Shown piece by piece: positions 46,215 through 55,189 of a stretch of DNA of 64,000 nt (position 1 is its first letter; each line of letters opens with the position of its first letter). This stretch comes from Nonomuraea polychroma (GTDB taxonomy: Bacteria > Actinomycetota > Actinomycetes > Streptosporangiales > Streptosporangiaceae). The notes under the pieces were generated by a model. It was not told the origin of the DNA. It made no database searches and saw only the letters and a program-made list of their open reading frames with translations. The DNA lies in NCBI RefSeq assembly GCF_004011505.1, contig NZ_SAUN01000001.1, forward strand, positions 4,898,001-4,962,000, in the 5' to 3' direction. The position numbers and the translations under genes were made by a program.

Positions 46215-47714
46215 TCACTGGCCCAGGGCCTGCCAGGAGGCGGTGCCGGGCTGAGCCGAATGCGTCTCATCGGCGCGCACGAGTTCGCCAACGGCCCGGT
46301 GGTCGCTCAGATGGTCGACGATGGCGGGCAGGTCGTCGTCGGCGAAGCGGCCGGCGATCGCGGCCAGGCCGAGTGCCTCATCGACACGCTCAGCGCCGAG
46401 CACCGCGGCCAGTTCGACGGCGCGTGCCATCTTGGCGCGGATGCGCACGGCTCCGGCTGGTCCGGCCTCGGTCAGCCACCGCTTGGCGCCCGGCCCGATG
46501 CCCAGGAACGCGACCTCCGCCTCGCTGCGCGGCCGCGGTTTCGGCTGGTGGACACTGCGCCCATTGGGATGGTGCGGGTAGTGCTGGGTGAGGATCTGCG
46601 GGTTACCCGGGACAGACACTCGATGGCGGGCGATCTCGGCCAGCTCCCCGCCGACGGCCCGGGCGGTGATGACGAGTTCCTCGCCGACCACACGCACCCA
46701 GACCTTGGTGTCGATGTGTCCGGGTGGGGTGGAGTAGCGCACCGAGGCGAAGCTGATGGTCTGGTCGTCATAGACGATCCGCTGCTCGCCCAGCGCCAGC
46801 GCGAACGGCTCGGCCGGCAGCACGTGCAACGCCTGCTGCTCGATCAACAGCTGCTCGGCGGGGACCTGGCCGCTGCCGCGATGCCGGCGGGCGTTGATCT
46901 TCTCGCACCAGGTCCGGCATTGTTCGGCCAGCTCGGCGAAACTGCCGTACTCGCTGCGGAGGTTGGCCTCGGTGGGTACCAGATCCGCCTTGGCCAGGCG
47001 GACGGTGGCCTCCACCCCGCCCTTGGATTCAGGATCGTAAGGCACGCAGGTCTCCACCGTGCAGCCGTAATACCGGCCCGCGGCGACGATCTGCGGATGC
47101 CGCACCGCGATCCCGGCGACGTGGTCGCTGGTCACCGTCTTGGCGTTGTCGGTGAGGACGTAGGTGGGGGCGCCGCCGATCCGCCGCAGCGTCGAATCAA
47201 GGCACGACACCAACGTGCCGAGCGTGCAGTCCCAGACCGGGATCACTACCCGAAACTTCGACCAGGCCAGCCAAGCGCACCACAGCCAGGTGCGTCTCCC
47301 GCCGACCCGCGGGCCTTCGCCCCAGTCGAACTGCAGCCACATGCCCGGCTCGGGGATCCACGGCCGGTAGGTGCGCCGCCGCCCGGCCCGCCACGCAGCC
47401 TTGGCGGCGTTGACCGCCCGCCGGGTGGAGCGGGGGCTGCCCCGATATCCCATCGCGACCAGCTTGTCGTGGGCGACATCAGCGCGGATCTTCGCCTTCG
47501 ACGCCTCCACCCATTCTTCGATCTTCTCCAGGAACGGGTCGATCAGCTTCGGCCGGGCCGCCCGCTCATACGGGTTGAGGCCCAGCTGGCGCAGTTCGAC
47601 GTAGCGTTTGACGGTCTTGGGGTCCGCGCCGGACAGTTGCGCGGCGGAGTGGACGGTCTTGGTCAGGTCGTACGCCTCAAAGATCTTCATGATCTCTCTG
47701 TCAGACTTTGTCAC
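46215..47714 (-). CDS. istA: IS21-family transposase IstA
   Basis: 499 residues from GTG 47714 (VTKSDREIMKIFEAYDLTKTVHSAAQLSGADPKTVKRY, the N-terminal HTH), with GAAGAGG upstream. The DDE core includes WLQFDWGEGP (first Asp), TYVLTDNAKTVTSDH (second Asp) and DPESKGGVEATVRLAK (Glu). The C-terminal part, VPAEQLLIEQQALHVLP, is typical. No interruption is seen, so the element could be active. Confidence 0.93.
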   Translation of the reverse strand: MTKSDREIMKIFEAYDLTKTVHSAAQLSGADPKTVKRYVELRQLGLNPYERAARPKLIDPFLEKIEEWVEASKAKIRADVAHDKLVAMGYRGSPRSTRRAVNAAKAAWRAGRRRTYRPWIPEPGMWLQFDWGEGPRVGGRRTWLWCAWLAWSKFRVVIPVWDCTLGTLVSCLDSTLRRIGGAPTYVLTDNAKTVTSDHVAGIAVRHPQIVAAGRYYGCTVETCVPYDPESKGGVEATVRLAKADLVPTEANLRSEYGSFAELAEQCRTWCEKINARRHRGSGQVPAEQLLIEQQALHVLPAEPFALALGEQRIVYDDQTISFASVRYSTPPGHIDTKVWVRVVGEELVITARAVGGELAEIARHRVSVPGNPQILTQHYPHHPNGRSVHQPKPRPRSEAEVAFLGIGPGAKRWLTEAGPAGAVRIRAKMARAVELAAVLGAERVDEALGLAAIAGRFADDDLPAIVDHLSDHRAVGELVRADETHSAQPGTASWQALGQ

Positions 47715-48145
47715 GGGACCTCTTCGGTCGGCTTGCGAAATGCGGCAAACATCAGCAAACCGGACTGGAGAGGTCTCCAAGGGGACAGGCGAAGATCAGG
47801 ACACCCGAGGCCATCCACCGGGAATTCTCGTGGCCATCAGCCGGGACTCAACTGGCCGCCCACCAGGAGTCTTCCATGGCCGTCGGCACCAGCGTTAGTC
47901 CGGACGTTGCACGATCGTTCGCAAGGTACGTCCGGCCGTCTCAAGGTTCGCGCGGACTGGACACCGACCCGCTGATGCCGCTGCTGGTCTTCGACCGCGC
48001 TGCTGATACCTAGCTCCCCGGAGGCAGCAGCGACCTCTCGCGGGCCTGGCATACAGAGCAGCTGCCGGGAAAGGGCAATCAGCAGACCGGCCGGACAATC
48101 GGCTGGCGAGGTCATCCAGACCCGTCAAGACACAAGGGGGAAGCG

Positions 48146-48382
48146 ATGGAGCCGACACGACAGGAGACCGGAGGGGTCACCGGGACCCAGGACAAGGACT
48201 ACAACCTGATCTGGTTCGTTGAGCAGTGCTTGAGCAACGCGTTGAGGCTGGAGAACTACATCGCCGATGCCGAACGCGCCGGCGATGGGGAACTGGCCGA
48301 TTTCTTCCGCCGCGCTCAAGCGGAAAGCCGCAAGGGAGCCGAGCAGGGCAAGGAGTTCCTACGCCGACGCCTGGCTGGGTGA
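48146..48382 (+). CDS. Small conserved-looking acidic protein
   Basis: 78 residues with AAGGGGGAAG before ATG 48146. The sequence DKDYNLIWFVEQCLSNALRLENYIADAERAGDGELADFFRRAQAESRKGAEQGKEFLRRRL is a two-helix hairpin with the heptad look of a small ferritin-like or coiled-coil helper. No catalytic motif is present. The strong ribosome site and codon use support it as real; its function is unknown. Confidence 0.65.
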   Translation: MEPTRQETGGVTGTQDKDYNLIWFVEQCLSNALRLENYIADAERAGDGELADFFRRAQAESRKGAEQGKEFLRRRLAG

Positions 48383-49045
48383 GGCCACGGAATGTCCCTG
48401 GTGCTGGAGCTCGTCAGACGCGCTCGCGGCCTGGCTTTTCCGCGTGATAGGTCGGACGAGCAGCTGCAGGACGGCCGGGTCCCGGGCCAATGGCGGTTGC
48501 CCGGGGATGTACTGATCGCCGGTACCGCTGCGGCGTTGGGCCGGCCGGCCTTTCCGGGGCCGGCCCGCGTGTTCGCAGGCACTCAGGATAAGGATGACCG
48601 CGTCATCCACGGCAACGTGACGGCGTGAAAGAGCCCGCATCCGCCGAGGATGACGGGGTCGTGGTGCGCGGGTTTGGCGGCTTGATCTGCGTCCAGTAGC
48701 TGCGGCGGTGCCGGCCGGCGCTTGAGGGAGTTCGGCTGGAGATCCTTTGTGCATGCTGCCCAGCAGCCCGGTGGCCGCCCGATCGAGCTCGCCGCGCACC
48801 CGCACCACGGCGCACAGGTCTGCGTCCCACCGGCGGGCACCGCTCTCCCACGCGCAGGAAGACGTTACGCAAGGTTCGTCCCATCAAGGGGCGACGTGGT
48901 GGGCGGCTCCCTCACAGGTCCCTGGCCGTGGAGATACGATCCGTTGTCGTGTCAGGGCTCGGTTATCGGGTTTAGGGCGGCGGGTCGGAGCTGCGCTGGT
49001 TCCCCGCCTACTGCGAACGCGATCAGGTGGGCCGACTGCAGCGGC
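48383..49045. other. Degraded region with a possible STAS-domain scrap
   Basis: A weak frame runs 48392-48628 (+) but has no ribosome site and no homologue is recalled. On the minus strand, AVVRVRGELDRAATGLLGS near 48760-48830 resembles the first strand and helix of a STAS domain (VxGELD). Nothing else is supported. Confidence 0.3.
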
Positions 49046-49321
49046 TCACCTGCCGCGGTCCAGTTCCTCCGCCGCCTCCCGCAACCGTTCCATGGCCGCC
49101 AGCACGGCGGCGTCCGAAATCTCCAGGCCAGAGCGGTCATACACGTCGATCACGGCCAGAGCCGCGTTCTCAAGGTGGTCCACATTGGCGTCCCCAGCCA
49201 GGAGGTTCGTCAAGTGGCGGACAGATTCGTTCAGTGGTTCGAGCTCGGGCGGATTGTGGCGCATCGCCTGCACCAGCCGCGCGGCGGCGGCCCGAAACTC
49301 GATCTCGACGTCGGGCATCAC
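49046..49321 (-). CDS. Small helical hypothetical protein
   Basis: 91 residues: MMPDVEIEFRAAAARLVQAMRHNPPELEPLNESVRHLTNLLAGDANVDHLENAALAVIDVYDRSGLEISDAAVLAAMERLREAAEELDRGR (shown in full composition: mostly amphipathic helices, acidic). Codon usage is clearly coding. No motif, signal or membrane segment is seen. It stands alone between degraded regions. Confidence 0.5.
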   Translation of the reverse strand: MMPDVEIEFRAAAARLVQAMRHNPPELEPLNESVRHLTNLLAGDANVDHLENAALAVIDVYDRSGLEISDAAVLAAMERLREAAEELDRGR

Positions 49322-49599
49322 ACCTGCTGTCCCTTGCTGACGATGTCTTTTTTACCCGTCCAGGCCGGCCACCGGCCGGCAGGCCCCACAGCTACAGTAC
49401 GGTGATGGCGAGCGCTCGACCGCGGTAGAAGCTCCCTCTTCCCTCGATGACGTACGGGGCCATGGCTTCACGTCGCCGCCCCTGTGACCAGGCCAAACTC
49501 GTACACCACTCCCGTGGACGTGACCTAGTCCAGGCTTGAAACGCCGCAGAGTGACATAGCTCGGCATCGCCTGGCACGCTGATCCATGGGCTTCAAGTT

Positions 49600-49850
49600 C
49601 GTGGACCGGCGGAAGGTAATAGCGTTCCACGACCTTGCGAATGATCCGCTCGCCGGTGATCTCCGGGTACTGCCGGGCCGGCCACGGCGGCACCGCGTAG
49701 GCCGGCGTGCCCAGGATGACCGAGATGTCGCGCTCATGGGCGCCGTCCAGGGCCAGTTACAGTCAGTCCAGCTCGAAGCGCGCGTTCTCCGGCTCCCAGG
49801 TCGACCACACCGACTCGCCCACCCGGATCAACGAGAAATGCCAAGGGAGA
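49600..49850 (-). pseudogene. Remnant of a GH42 beta-galactosidase
   Basis: The minus strand reads SLIRVGESVWSTWEPENARFELD, then stops (TGA, TAA), then ALDGAHERDISVILGTPAYAVPPWPARQYPEITGE and RIIRKVVERY. This is the N-terminal TIM-barrel part of GH42 beta-galactosidases (xWSxxEPxxGxFxFxWLD...VILGTPTxAxPxWL...YPEI). In-frame stops and lack of the remaining ~500 residues mark it as a relic. Confidence 0.6.
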
Positions 49851-49913
49851 GTTTCTGGAATGTGTCCGGGCAGCGCCGCAGCGGAGACGCGACGGCGCTG
49901 CCCCGCCGATGCG

Positions 49914-50684
49914 TCAGCGGCCCTCCCACGTAGGACGCTGCTTGGCCAGGAAGGCGGCGACGGCGTTGTGGAAGTCGGCGCTGCCGAACACCGTCGTGAC
50001 CAGGTCGTCGCCGTCGGGCAGTGCCGCCTTGCGGAGGCGGCGTACGGCCTCCTTGGCCGCCCACATCGACAGCGGCGCGTGACGCAGCAGCCGTTCCACC
50101 ACCTCGGCCGCCACCGCGTCGAGCCGGTCGGCGGCGCACACCTCGGCCACGAACCCGGCGGAGCAGGCGTCGTCGCCGGACAGCAGCCGGGCCCGCAGCA
50201 GCAGGTCGAGGGTGCGGGCCGGACCGAGGTGATGGACCAGCAGCGAGTAGGTGTTCATCGACAGGCAGTTGCCCAGCGTCCGCGCGATCGGCACCCCGAA
50301 CCGCGCGTCGTGCGTGGCGACGCGCAGGTCGCAGGCGGCCGCGAGGGCCAGCCCGCCGCCCACGCAGTAGCCGCGCACGATCGCCACGGTCGGCACGCGG
50401 ACCCGTTCCAGCCGGTCGACGATCCGCTCGATCTTCGCCTCGTAGGCGACCCCGTCGGCGCCGGTCTCGAAGGAGGAGAACTGGCCGATGTCGGTGCCCG
50501 CGACGAACGCGTCCTCGCCGGCACCGCGCAATGTCATCACCCGGATGTCGTCGGAGGCGTCGGCCCGCTCGCACGCGTCGTACAGCCCGTCATACATCGC
50601 CCACGTCATCGCGTTGCGCTGGGCGGGCCGGTTGAAGATCACCTCCAGCACCTGGCCCTCCTGCCGGGTGATCAGCTCGCTCAT
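49914..50684 (-). CDS. Enoyl-CoA hydratase/isomerase
   Basis: 256 residues. Crotonase fold: VLEVIFNRPAQRNAMTWAMYDGL, oxyanion-hole segment AGEDAFVAGTDIGQF, IVRGYCVGGGLALAAACDLRVA and FGVPIARTLGN. The usual catalytic Glu of the second helix (near GNCLSMN) is not obvious, so it may act as isomerase, hydrolase or hydratase. It is the last gene of the leftward operon, and its 5' end overlaps the TctA-like frame by 95 bases, suggesting tight coupling. It should act on a CoA thioester made by the CoA-transferase of the same operon. Confidence 0.85.
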   Translation of the reverse strand: MSELITRQEGQVLEVIFNRPAQRNAMTWAMYDGLYDACERADASDDIRVMTLRGAGEDAFVAGTDIGQFSSFETGADGVAYEAKIERIVDRLERVRVPTVAIVRGYCVGGGLALAAACDLRVATHDARFGVPIARTLGNCLSMNTYSLLVHHLGPARTLDLLLRARLLSGDDACSAGFVAEVCAADRLDAVAAEVVERLLRHAPLSMWAAKEAVRRLRKAALPDGDDLVTTVFGSADFHNAVAAFLAKQRPTWEGR

Positions 50685-52152
50685 GGGCTCTCCTTCTCTT
50701 CAGCACTGCCGGTACGGCGAGCAGCGCGACCGCGCCCACCAGGATGACCAGCGACAGCGGCCGCTGGAGAATGAACGTGAGGTCCCCGTCGCCCATGGCG
50801 GAGGTCTGCACCAGCGCCTTCTCGAACAGCGGCCCGATGACCAGGCCGAGCACCAGCGGCGCCATCGGCAGGTCGAGCCGCTTGAGCAGGTAGCCGACGA
50901 CGCCGAAGACGAACACCAGCCACACGCTGAACAGGTTGTTGTCGATGGAGTAGGCGCCGACGAAGCTGGTCAGCAGAATCAGCGGATACATGTACCCGTA
51001 GGGGATGCGCAGCAGCTGCGCGAACAGCGGCGCCAGCGGCAGGTTCAGCACCAGCAGCAGCACGTTGCCGATGAAGAACGAGGCGAGCAGCCCCCACACC
51101 AGGTCCGGCTGCTCCTCGAACAGCAGCGGTCCCGGCTGGATGCCGTAAATGGTGAACGCGCCGAGCAGCACCGCCGTGGTTCCGCCGCCGGGGATGCCGA
51201 GCGCCAGCGTGGGCACGAAGTTGGCGTTGGCGGCGGCGTTGTTGGCGCTCTCGGGCGCGGCGACGCCCTCGATGGCGCCTTTGCCGAACTCGTCCTTGTG
51301 CGTGGAGACGCGCTTCTCGATGCCGTAGGCCATGAAGGAGGCCAGCGTGGATCCGGCGCCCGGCAGGCAGCCGAGCAGGAACCCGATCACGCTGCCGCGC
51401 GCGATCGCGCCGCGCGACCTGGCCAGCTCCGCCCGGGTGATCATCAGGTCCCGGAAGCGGGCCCGCAGCGGGGCGGCGGCTCCCTGCCTGATCTGGTACA
51501 GCACCTCGCCGACCGCGAACAGCCCGATCATCACCTGCACGAACGGGATGCCCGACAGCAGATCGACCTGCCCGAAGGTGAAACGGCCCACGCCCGACCC
51601 GGCGTCGGCGCCCACGCAGGCCAGCAGGATCCCGGCGGTGGCCATGGACAGGCCCTTCAGCTTGGACTCGCCGGAGAAGCTGATGATCGTGGCCAGCCCG
51701 AGGATCATGACGGCGAGGTTCTCCGGCGGACCGAAGTTCACCGCGAACCGGGCGAACGGCGGGGCGAGCGCGCACAGGAGCAGCAGCGAGAAAATGGCGG
51801 CGACGAACGAGCCGATCGCGGCGATGGACAGCGCCGCTCCCGCCCGGCCCTTCCTGGCCATCTGGTAGCCGTCGAACGTGGTGACCACGCTGGCCGCCTC
51901 GCCCGGTGTGGAGATCAGCACCGACGTGATCGTCCCGCCGTACTGCGAGCCGTAATAGATGCCCGCCAGCATGATCAGCGCGGAAACGGGTTCGAAGGTG
52001 AGCGTGAGCGGCAGCAGCACGGCCACGCCGGTCGTCGAGCCGAGCCCGGGCAGCAAGCCGATGATCGTGCCGAGCAGCACGCCGACCAGGCACCACAGCA
52101 GGTTCCCCGGGGTCAGCGCGGTCTGGAAGCCGAGCAGCAGATTGTCGATCAT
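50590..52152 (-). CDS. TctA-family large membrane subunit of a tripartite tricarboxylate transporter
   Basis: 520 residues with ~11-12 membrane helices and the TctA hallmarks PGLGSTTGVAVLLPLTL and GIYYGSQYGGTITSVLISTPGEAASVVTTFDG. A second repeat contains GCLPGAGSTLASFMAYGIEKRV and ANANFVPTLALGIPGGGTTAVLLGAF. It moves its ligand by an ion gradient once delivered by the TctC-like receptor. ATG 52152 overlaps the TctB-like stop. The C-terminal ~30 residues after AVPAVLKRRRA overlap the hydratase gene and are likely a nonconserved extension. Confidence 0.92.
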   Translation of the reverse strand: MIDNLLLGFQTALTPGNLLWCLVGVLLGTIIGLLPGLGSTTGVAVLLPLTLTFEPVSALIMLAGIYYGSQYGGTITSVLISTPGEAASVVTTFDGYQMARKGRAGAALSIAAIGSFVAAIFSLLLLCALAPPFARFAVNFGPPENLAVMILGLATIISFSGESKLKGLSMATAGILLACVGADAGSGVGRFTFGQVDLLSGIPFVQVMIGLFAVGEVLYQIRQGAAAPLRARFRDLMITRAELARSRGAIARGSVIGFLLGCLPGAGSTLASFMAYGIEKRVSTHKDEFGKGAIEGVAAPESANNAAANANFVPTLALGIPGGGTTAVLLGAFTIYGIQPGPLLFEEQPDLVWGLLASFFIGNVLLLVLNLPLAPLFAQLLRIPYGYMYPLILLTSFVGAYSIDNNLFSVWLVFVFGVVGYLLKRLDLPMAPLVLGLVIGPLFEKALVQTSAMGDGDLTFILQRPLSLVILVGAVALLAVPAVLKRRRAHERADHPAGGPGAGGDLQPARPAQRDDVGDV

Positions 52153-52625
52153 GACGTCTCGAGAACTCCCATCGGCAGCGGCACCTCGAGGAACAGCACG
52201 AAGACCAGGTAGATCACCGCCACCGACAGGGCCGTCACGGCCAGCGAGGCCGGGACCGGCCGCCGTTCGATGACCGTGGAGATGACGAGCACCAGCAGTC
52301 CGAGGGAGAGGAGGAACCCGGCGATCGGCACCAGCAGCAGCGCGGCGAGCGTCAGCCCGTAGACCCACCACAGCATCCGCGCCCGCTGCCTGCTCGTACG
52401 CCCGTGGATGTCGAGCTCATCGGCGGCCGGCTCGGGTTCCGGGCGGCGTTGCCGTACTTCTTGGAAGAGCAGGACGACGTTGAGCACCGCCAGCAGCGCT
52501 CCGGCCGCCATGGGCAGGAAACCCGGCCCGACCTGGCCGTGCTCGAGCAGGACGCGATAGCCGAAGGAGCCGGCGAAGAACGCCACGCCGAGGCAGGCCA
52601 GCACGGCGTAGGCGATCGCCTTCAT
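52149..52625 (-). CDS. TctB-family small membrane subunit
   Basis: 158 residues with four predicted helices: AIAYAVLACLGVAFFAGSF, GPGFLPMAAGALLAVLNVVLLFQ (PGFLPM is typical of TctB), LWWVYGLTLAALLLVPIAGFLLSLGLLVLVIS and LAVTALSVAVIYLVFVLFLEVPLPMG. It partners with the TctA-like protein. Its ATG shares a base with the TctC-like TGA (TGATG), so the three genes are translationally coupled. Confidence 0.88.
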   Translation of the reverse strand: MKAIAYAVLACLGVAFFAGSFGYRVLLEHGQVGPGFLPMAAGALLAVLNVVLLFQEVRQRRPEPEPAADELDIHGRTSRQRARMLWWVYGLTLAALLLVPIAGFLLSLGLLVLVISTVIERRPVPASLAVTALSVAVIYLVFVLFLEVPLPMGVLETS

Positions 52626-53572
52626 CACTTCACCGCGGAGATCTGCGTGCTGAGCCGGTCGAGGACGGCGGTGAACTGATCGCCTTCGGCCTGCACGGGC
52701 TGCAGGTAGTTCTCCTTGACGTACGTGTCGTACTCGGGGCTCTTGACCAGCTTGCGCGCGGCCTCGATCCAGTACGTCCTGGCCGCCTCCGGAATCCCGC
52801 CCGGCGCCAGGATGCCGCGGAAGTTCGCGTAGGCGACGTCGATGCCCTGTTCCTTGGCGGTCGCGATGTCCTTGAGCTCCGGATAGTCGTACCGCTTCTC
52901 CGTGGTGGCGCACAGCGCGCGCAGCTCGCCCGACTTGAGCTGCCCGAGCACCTCGCCCGGGTTGAGCAGCGCCGCCTGGATCTGCCCGCCGAGCAGCGCC
53001 GTCGTCAGCTCACCGCCTGACTCGGTGGGGATGCGCTGGAACTGCACCCCCGCCTTCTGCTCGATCATCTTGAAGGTGAAGTTGTCGATGCCGAACGCGG
53101 CCGCCACCCCGACGGGCACGCGTCCCTTCTTCGCCCCCTCCACCAAGTCGGCGCAGCTCTTGTACGGCGAAGCCTTCGGCACCACCATCAGCGAGCCGTC
53201 CTCGGCGACCTTCATGATCGGCGTGAAGTTCTTGTAGGAGAAGTCGACGTTGCCCGAGGCCGGCAAGGTGAGCAGCGCGCTCTCGGTGGCCAGCAGGACG
53301 TTGCCGTCGCCCTTCTTGGACAGCAGGTGGGAGTAGCCGACGGCGCCCGAGCCGCCCTCGCGGTTCTCCACCGTGATGTTGACCTTGGGCGTGGTCTTCT
53401 CGATGCCCGCGGCCATGGCCCTGCCGGCGATGTCGCTGCCACCGCCGGCGCCGAACGGCACGATCATGTTGACGTTGCCACGCGGCTTCCAGGCGCTTCC
53501 GTCCGCACCGGTCGCGCTCTGGCATCCGGCCAGAGCCAGCACCAGGAATCCCGCGAAAAGCCTGGCCTTCAT
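52625..53572 (-). CDS. TctC/Bug-family solute-binding lipoprotein
   Basis: 315 residues from ATG 53572. Lipoprotein signal with lipobox LALAGC (Cys ~17) is followed by the Bug fold: VNMIVPFGAGGGSDIAGRAMA, VENREGGSGAVGYSHLLSKKGDGNVLL, DFSYKNFTPIMKVAEDGSLMVVPKASPY, FNFK-type FTFKMIEQKAGVQF and LKSGELRALCATTEKR. It should capture a carboxylic acid outside the membrane for the TctAB-like transporter. The ligand is unknown, but the coupled CoA-transferase suggests an acid that is activated as a CoA ester. Confidence 0.9.
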   Translation of the reverse strand: MKARLFAGFLVLALAGCQSATGADGSAWKPRGNVNMIVPFGAGGGSDIAGRAMAAGIEKTTPKVNITVENREGGSGAVGYSHLLSKKGDGNVLLATESALLTLPASGNVDFSYKNFTPIMKVAEDGSLMVVPKASPYKSCADLVEGAKKGRVPVGVAAAFGIDNFTFKMIEQKAGVQFQRIPTESGGELTTALLGGQIQAALLNPGEVLGQLKSGELRALCATTEKRYDYPELKDIATAKEQGIDVAYANFRGILAPGGIPEAARTYWIEAARKLVKSPEYDTYVKENYLQPVQAEGDQFTAVLDRLSTQISAVK

Positions 53573-53955
53573 GCGGCGGCCCCCTTGCTCGCCAGCCTGG
53601 CCTCGAATTTCGCGACGTCGATGACGAACCGCTCGTGGGTGCCCGCGCCGATCCGCTCGACGTCGTCCTCGACCACGATGGTGAAGGCGACGCGGCGCCG
53701 GTCCACCTCGGTCACGGTCGCCGTGGCGCGCACCCGCTGCCCCTTGAGTGTGGGGGCGCTGTGCACGACGTCGACCTTGCTGCCGACGCTGCTCTGCCCC
53801 TCCTCCAGGTGCGGGGCGATCGCCTCGATCGCGGCGTCCTCCAGCAGGTGCACCATGTTCGGGGTGGAGAAGATGTCGTGGTGGCCGCGGCGCGTGCAGT
53901 GGCGTTCCTCGACGACCCACTCCACGGTCGCCGACATTCCTGGCTTGACGGTCAT
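53569..53955 (-). CDS. FlK-like acyl-CoA thioesterase (hot-dog fold)
   Basis: 128 residues. STPNMVHLLEDAAIEAIAPHLEEGQSSVGSKVDVVHSAP fits fluoroacetyl-CoA thioesterase relatives: Thr (STP), Glu (LLEDAA) and His (VVHSAP) occupy the catalytic triad positions. VRATATVTEVDRRRVAFTIVVEDDVERIG gives the later strands. It lies between the CoA-transferase and the TctC-like gene with four-base overlaps on both sides. It may release the CoA or protect the cell from a dead-end CoA ester. Confidence 0.82.
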   Translation of the reverse strand: MTVKPGMSATVEWVVEERHCTRRGHHDIFSTPNMVHLLEDAAIEAIAPHLEEGQSSVGSKVDVVHSAPTLKGQRVRATATVTEVDRRRVAFTIVVEDDVERIGAGTHERFVIDVAKFEARLASKGAAA

Positions 53956-55088
53956 TGCAGTTCCTCCAATACGGCGGCTGTGTCGGCGCCGAGCACGGGC
54001 CCTGCCGTGTCGCGCCTGGTGGGGGTGGCCGACAGACGCATCGGCGAGCCGAGCTGGCGGACCGGGCCGATCACCGGATGGTCGGCGTCCCAGAAGAAGC
54101 CGCGCTGGGTGAGGTGGTCGTCGGTGAACACCTGGGCGTAGTCGGCGATCGGCGCGCACGGCACGCCCTCCGCTTCCAGCGCGGACACGACCCGCGCGGT
54201 CGGCATCGTGGTGGTGACGGCCTCGATGGCGGGGATGAGCTCGTGGCGCAGCCCGTGCCGTTCGTGGGCGTCGGTGTAGCGCGGATCGTCCATCAGGCGG
54301 TCGAGGCCGAGTGCCCGGCAGAAGCCCGTCCAGGTCTTGGGCGAGATCGCCCCGACCGTGCACCAGCCGTCCGCGGTGCGGATGGCCTGGTAGGGCGCGG
54401 TGCTCTGGTGGGCGGAGCCGAGCGGCTTGCCAACCTCGCCGGTGGCGAAGTACCGGCCGGCCTCCCAGATCGCGAAGGAGACGCCGGCCTCGTACAGCGA
54501 GACGTCGACGTGCTGGCCCTCGCCCGTGCGCTCGCGCGCCTGCACCGCCGACACCGCGGCCAGCGCGGCATACAGCCCGCAGACCAGGTCGCACACCGGG
54601 ACGCCGATCTTGACGGGGTCGCCGTCCTCGGTGCCGGTGATGCTCATCAGCCCACCTCTGGCCTGGGCCATGATGTCCAGCCCGGGCAGCCCGGCGAGCG
54701 GGCCGTCCTGCCCCCAGCCGGAGATCGACACGTAGATCAGCCGCGGGTTGATCGCGCGGAGGTCGTCGTAGCCGAGCCCGAGCTTGCGCAGCGCGCCCGG
54801 CCTGAGGTTCTCGATGAGGATGTCGGCCTTGGCGGCCAGCCGGACCAGGGACTCCTTGCCCTGCTGGGACTTCAGGTCCAGCGCGACCGACTTCTTGTTG
54901 CGGTTGAGCCGGACGAAGGGCGAACTCTCCCCGCCGATGAACGGGCCCGTCGCGCGGACGGGATCACCTCCGTCCGGGTTTTCGATCTTCAGAACGTCGG
55001 CGCCGAGGTCGGCGAGCTGCATGGCCGCGAAGGGGGCCGCCATGTAGGCGCCGATCTCGATGACGGTGATTCCGGACAGAGGGGGCAT
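53952..55088 (-). CDS. CaiB/BaiF-type (family III) CoA-transferase
   Basis: 378 residues. MPPLSGITVIEIGAYMAAPFAAMQLADLGADVLKIENPDGGD is the standard N-terminus. SPFVRLNRNKKSVALDLKSQQGKE, ILIENLRPGALRKLGLGYDDL and SGWGQDGPLAGLPGLDIMAQARGGLMSITG follow; the catalytic Asp is in GLDIMAQ. It transfers CoA between acids, here probably onto the imported acid. It is the first gene of the leftward operon, 101 bases from the divergent GntR gene, with the inverted-repeat operator between. Confidence 0.93.
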   Translation of the reverse strand: MPPLSGITVIEIGAYMAAPFAAMQLADLGADVLKIENPDGGDPVRATGPFIGGESSPFVRLNRNKKSVALDLKSQQGKESLVRLAAKADILIENLRPGALRKLGLGYDDLRAINPRLIYVSISGWGQDGPLAGLPGLDIMAQARGGLMSITGTEDGDPVKIGVPVCDLVCGLYAALAAVSAVQARERTGEGQHVDVSLYEAGVSFAIWEAGRYFATGEVGKPLGSAHQSTAPYQAIRTADGWCTVGAISPKTWTGFCRALGLDRLMDDPRYTDAHERHGLRHELIPAIEAVTTTMPTARVVSALEAEGVPCAPIADYAQVFTDDHLTQRGFFWDADHPVIGPVRQLGSPMRLSATPTRRDTAGPVLGADTAAVLEELQ

Positions 55089-55132
55089 TCGTACCTCTCG
55101 TGTTTCCGGTACGTTACGAAATGAATGGTCTA

Positions 55133-55162
55133 TTGTCTACAGAAGACAATCGCTGTAGACAA
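55133..55162. promoter_or_regulatory. Perfect inverted repeat, probable GntR operator
   Basis: TTGTCTACAG (55133-55142) and CTGTAGACAA (55153-55162) are exact reverse complements separated by ten bases. They lie between the divergent CoA-transferase and GntR genes, 45 bases before the one and 28 before the other. FCD-type GntR proteins often bind TTGTATAC-like palindromes. It could control both operons at once. Confidence 0.75.
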
Positions 55163-55189
55163 GACCTAGCCCGAACTTCTCGAGGAGCC

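Larger units (their letters stand above)
45301..47862 (-). mobile_element. Complete IS21-family insertion sequence
   Basis: Ends match as long imperfect inverted repeats: 45321-45343 mirrors 47821-47843 in most positions (CGGCTG.TGGCCAC), and the similarity extends outward to 45301 and 47862. A 5-bp duplication, CCAGG, flanks the element at 45296-45300 and 47863-47867. IS21 elements make 4-8 bp duplications, so the boundaries are plausible, though the very end bases (TAGG/TGGG) are not certain. It carries istA and istB. Confidence 0.75.

Noticed and set aside
48392..48628. 78-residue open frame after the small acidic protein
   Set aside because: No ribosome site and no recalled homologue; the opposite strand is equally open.
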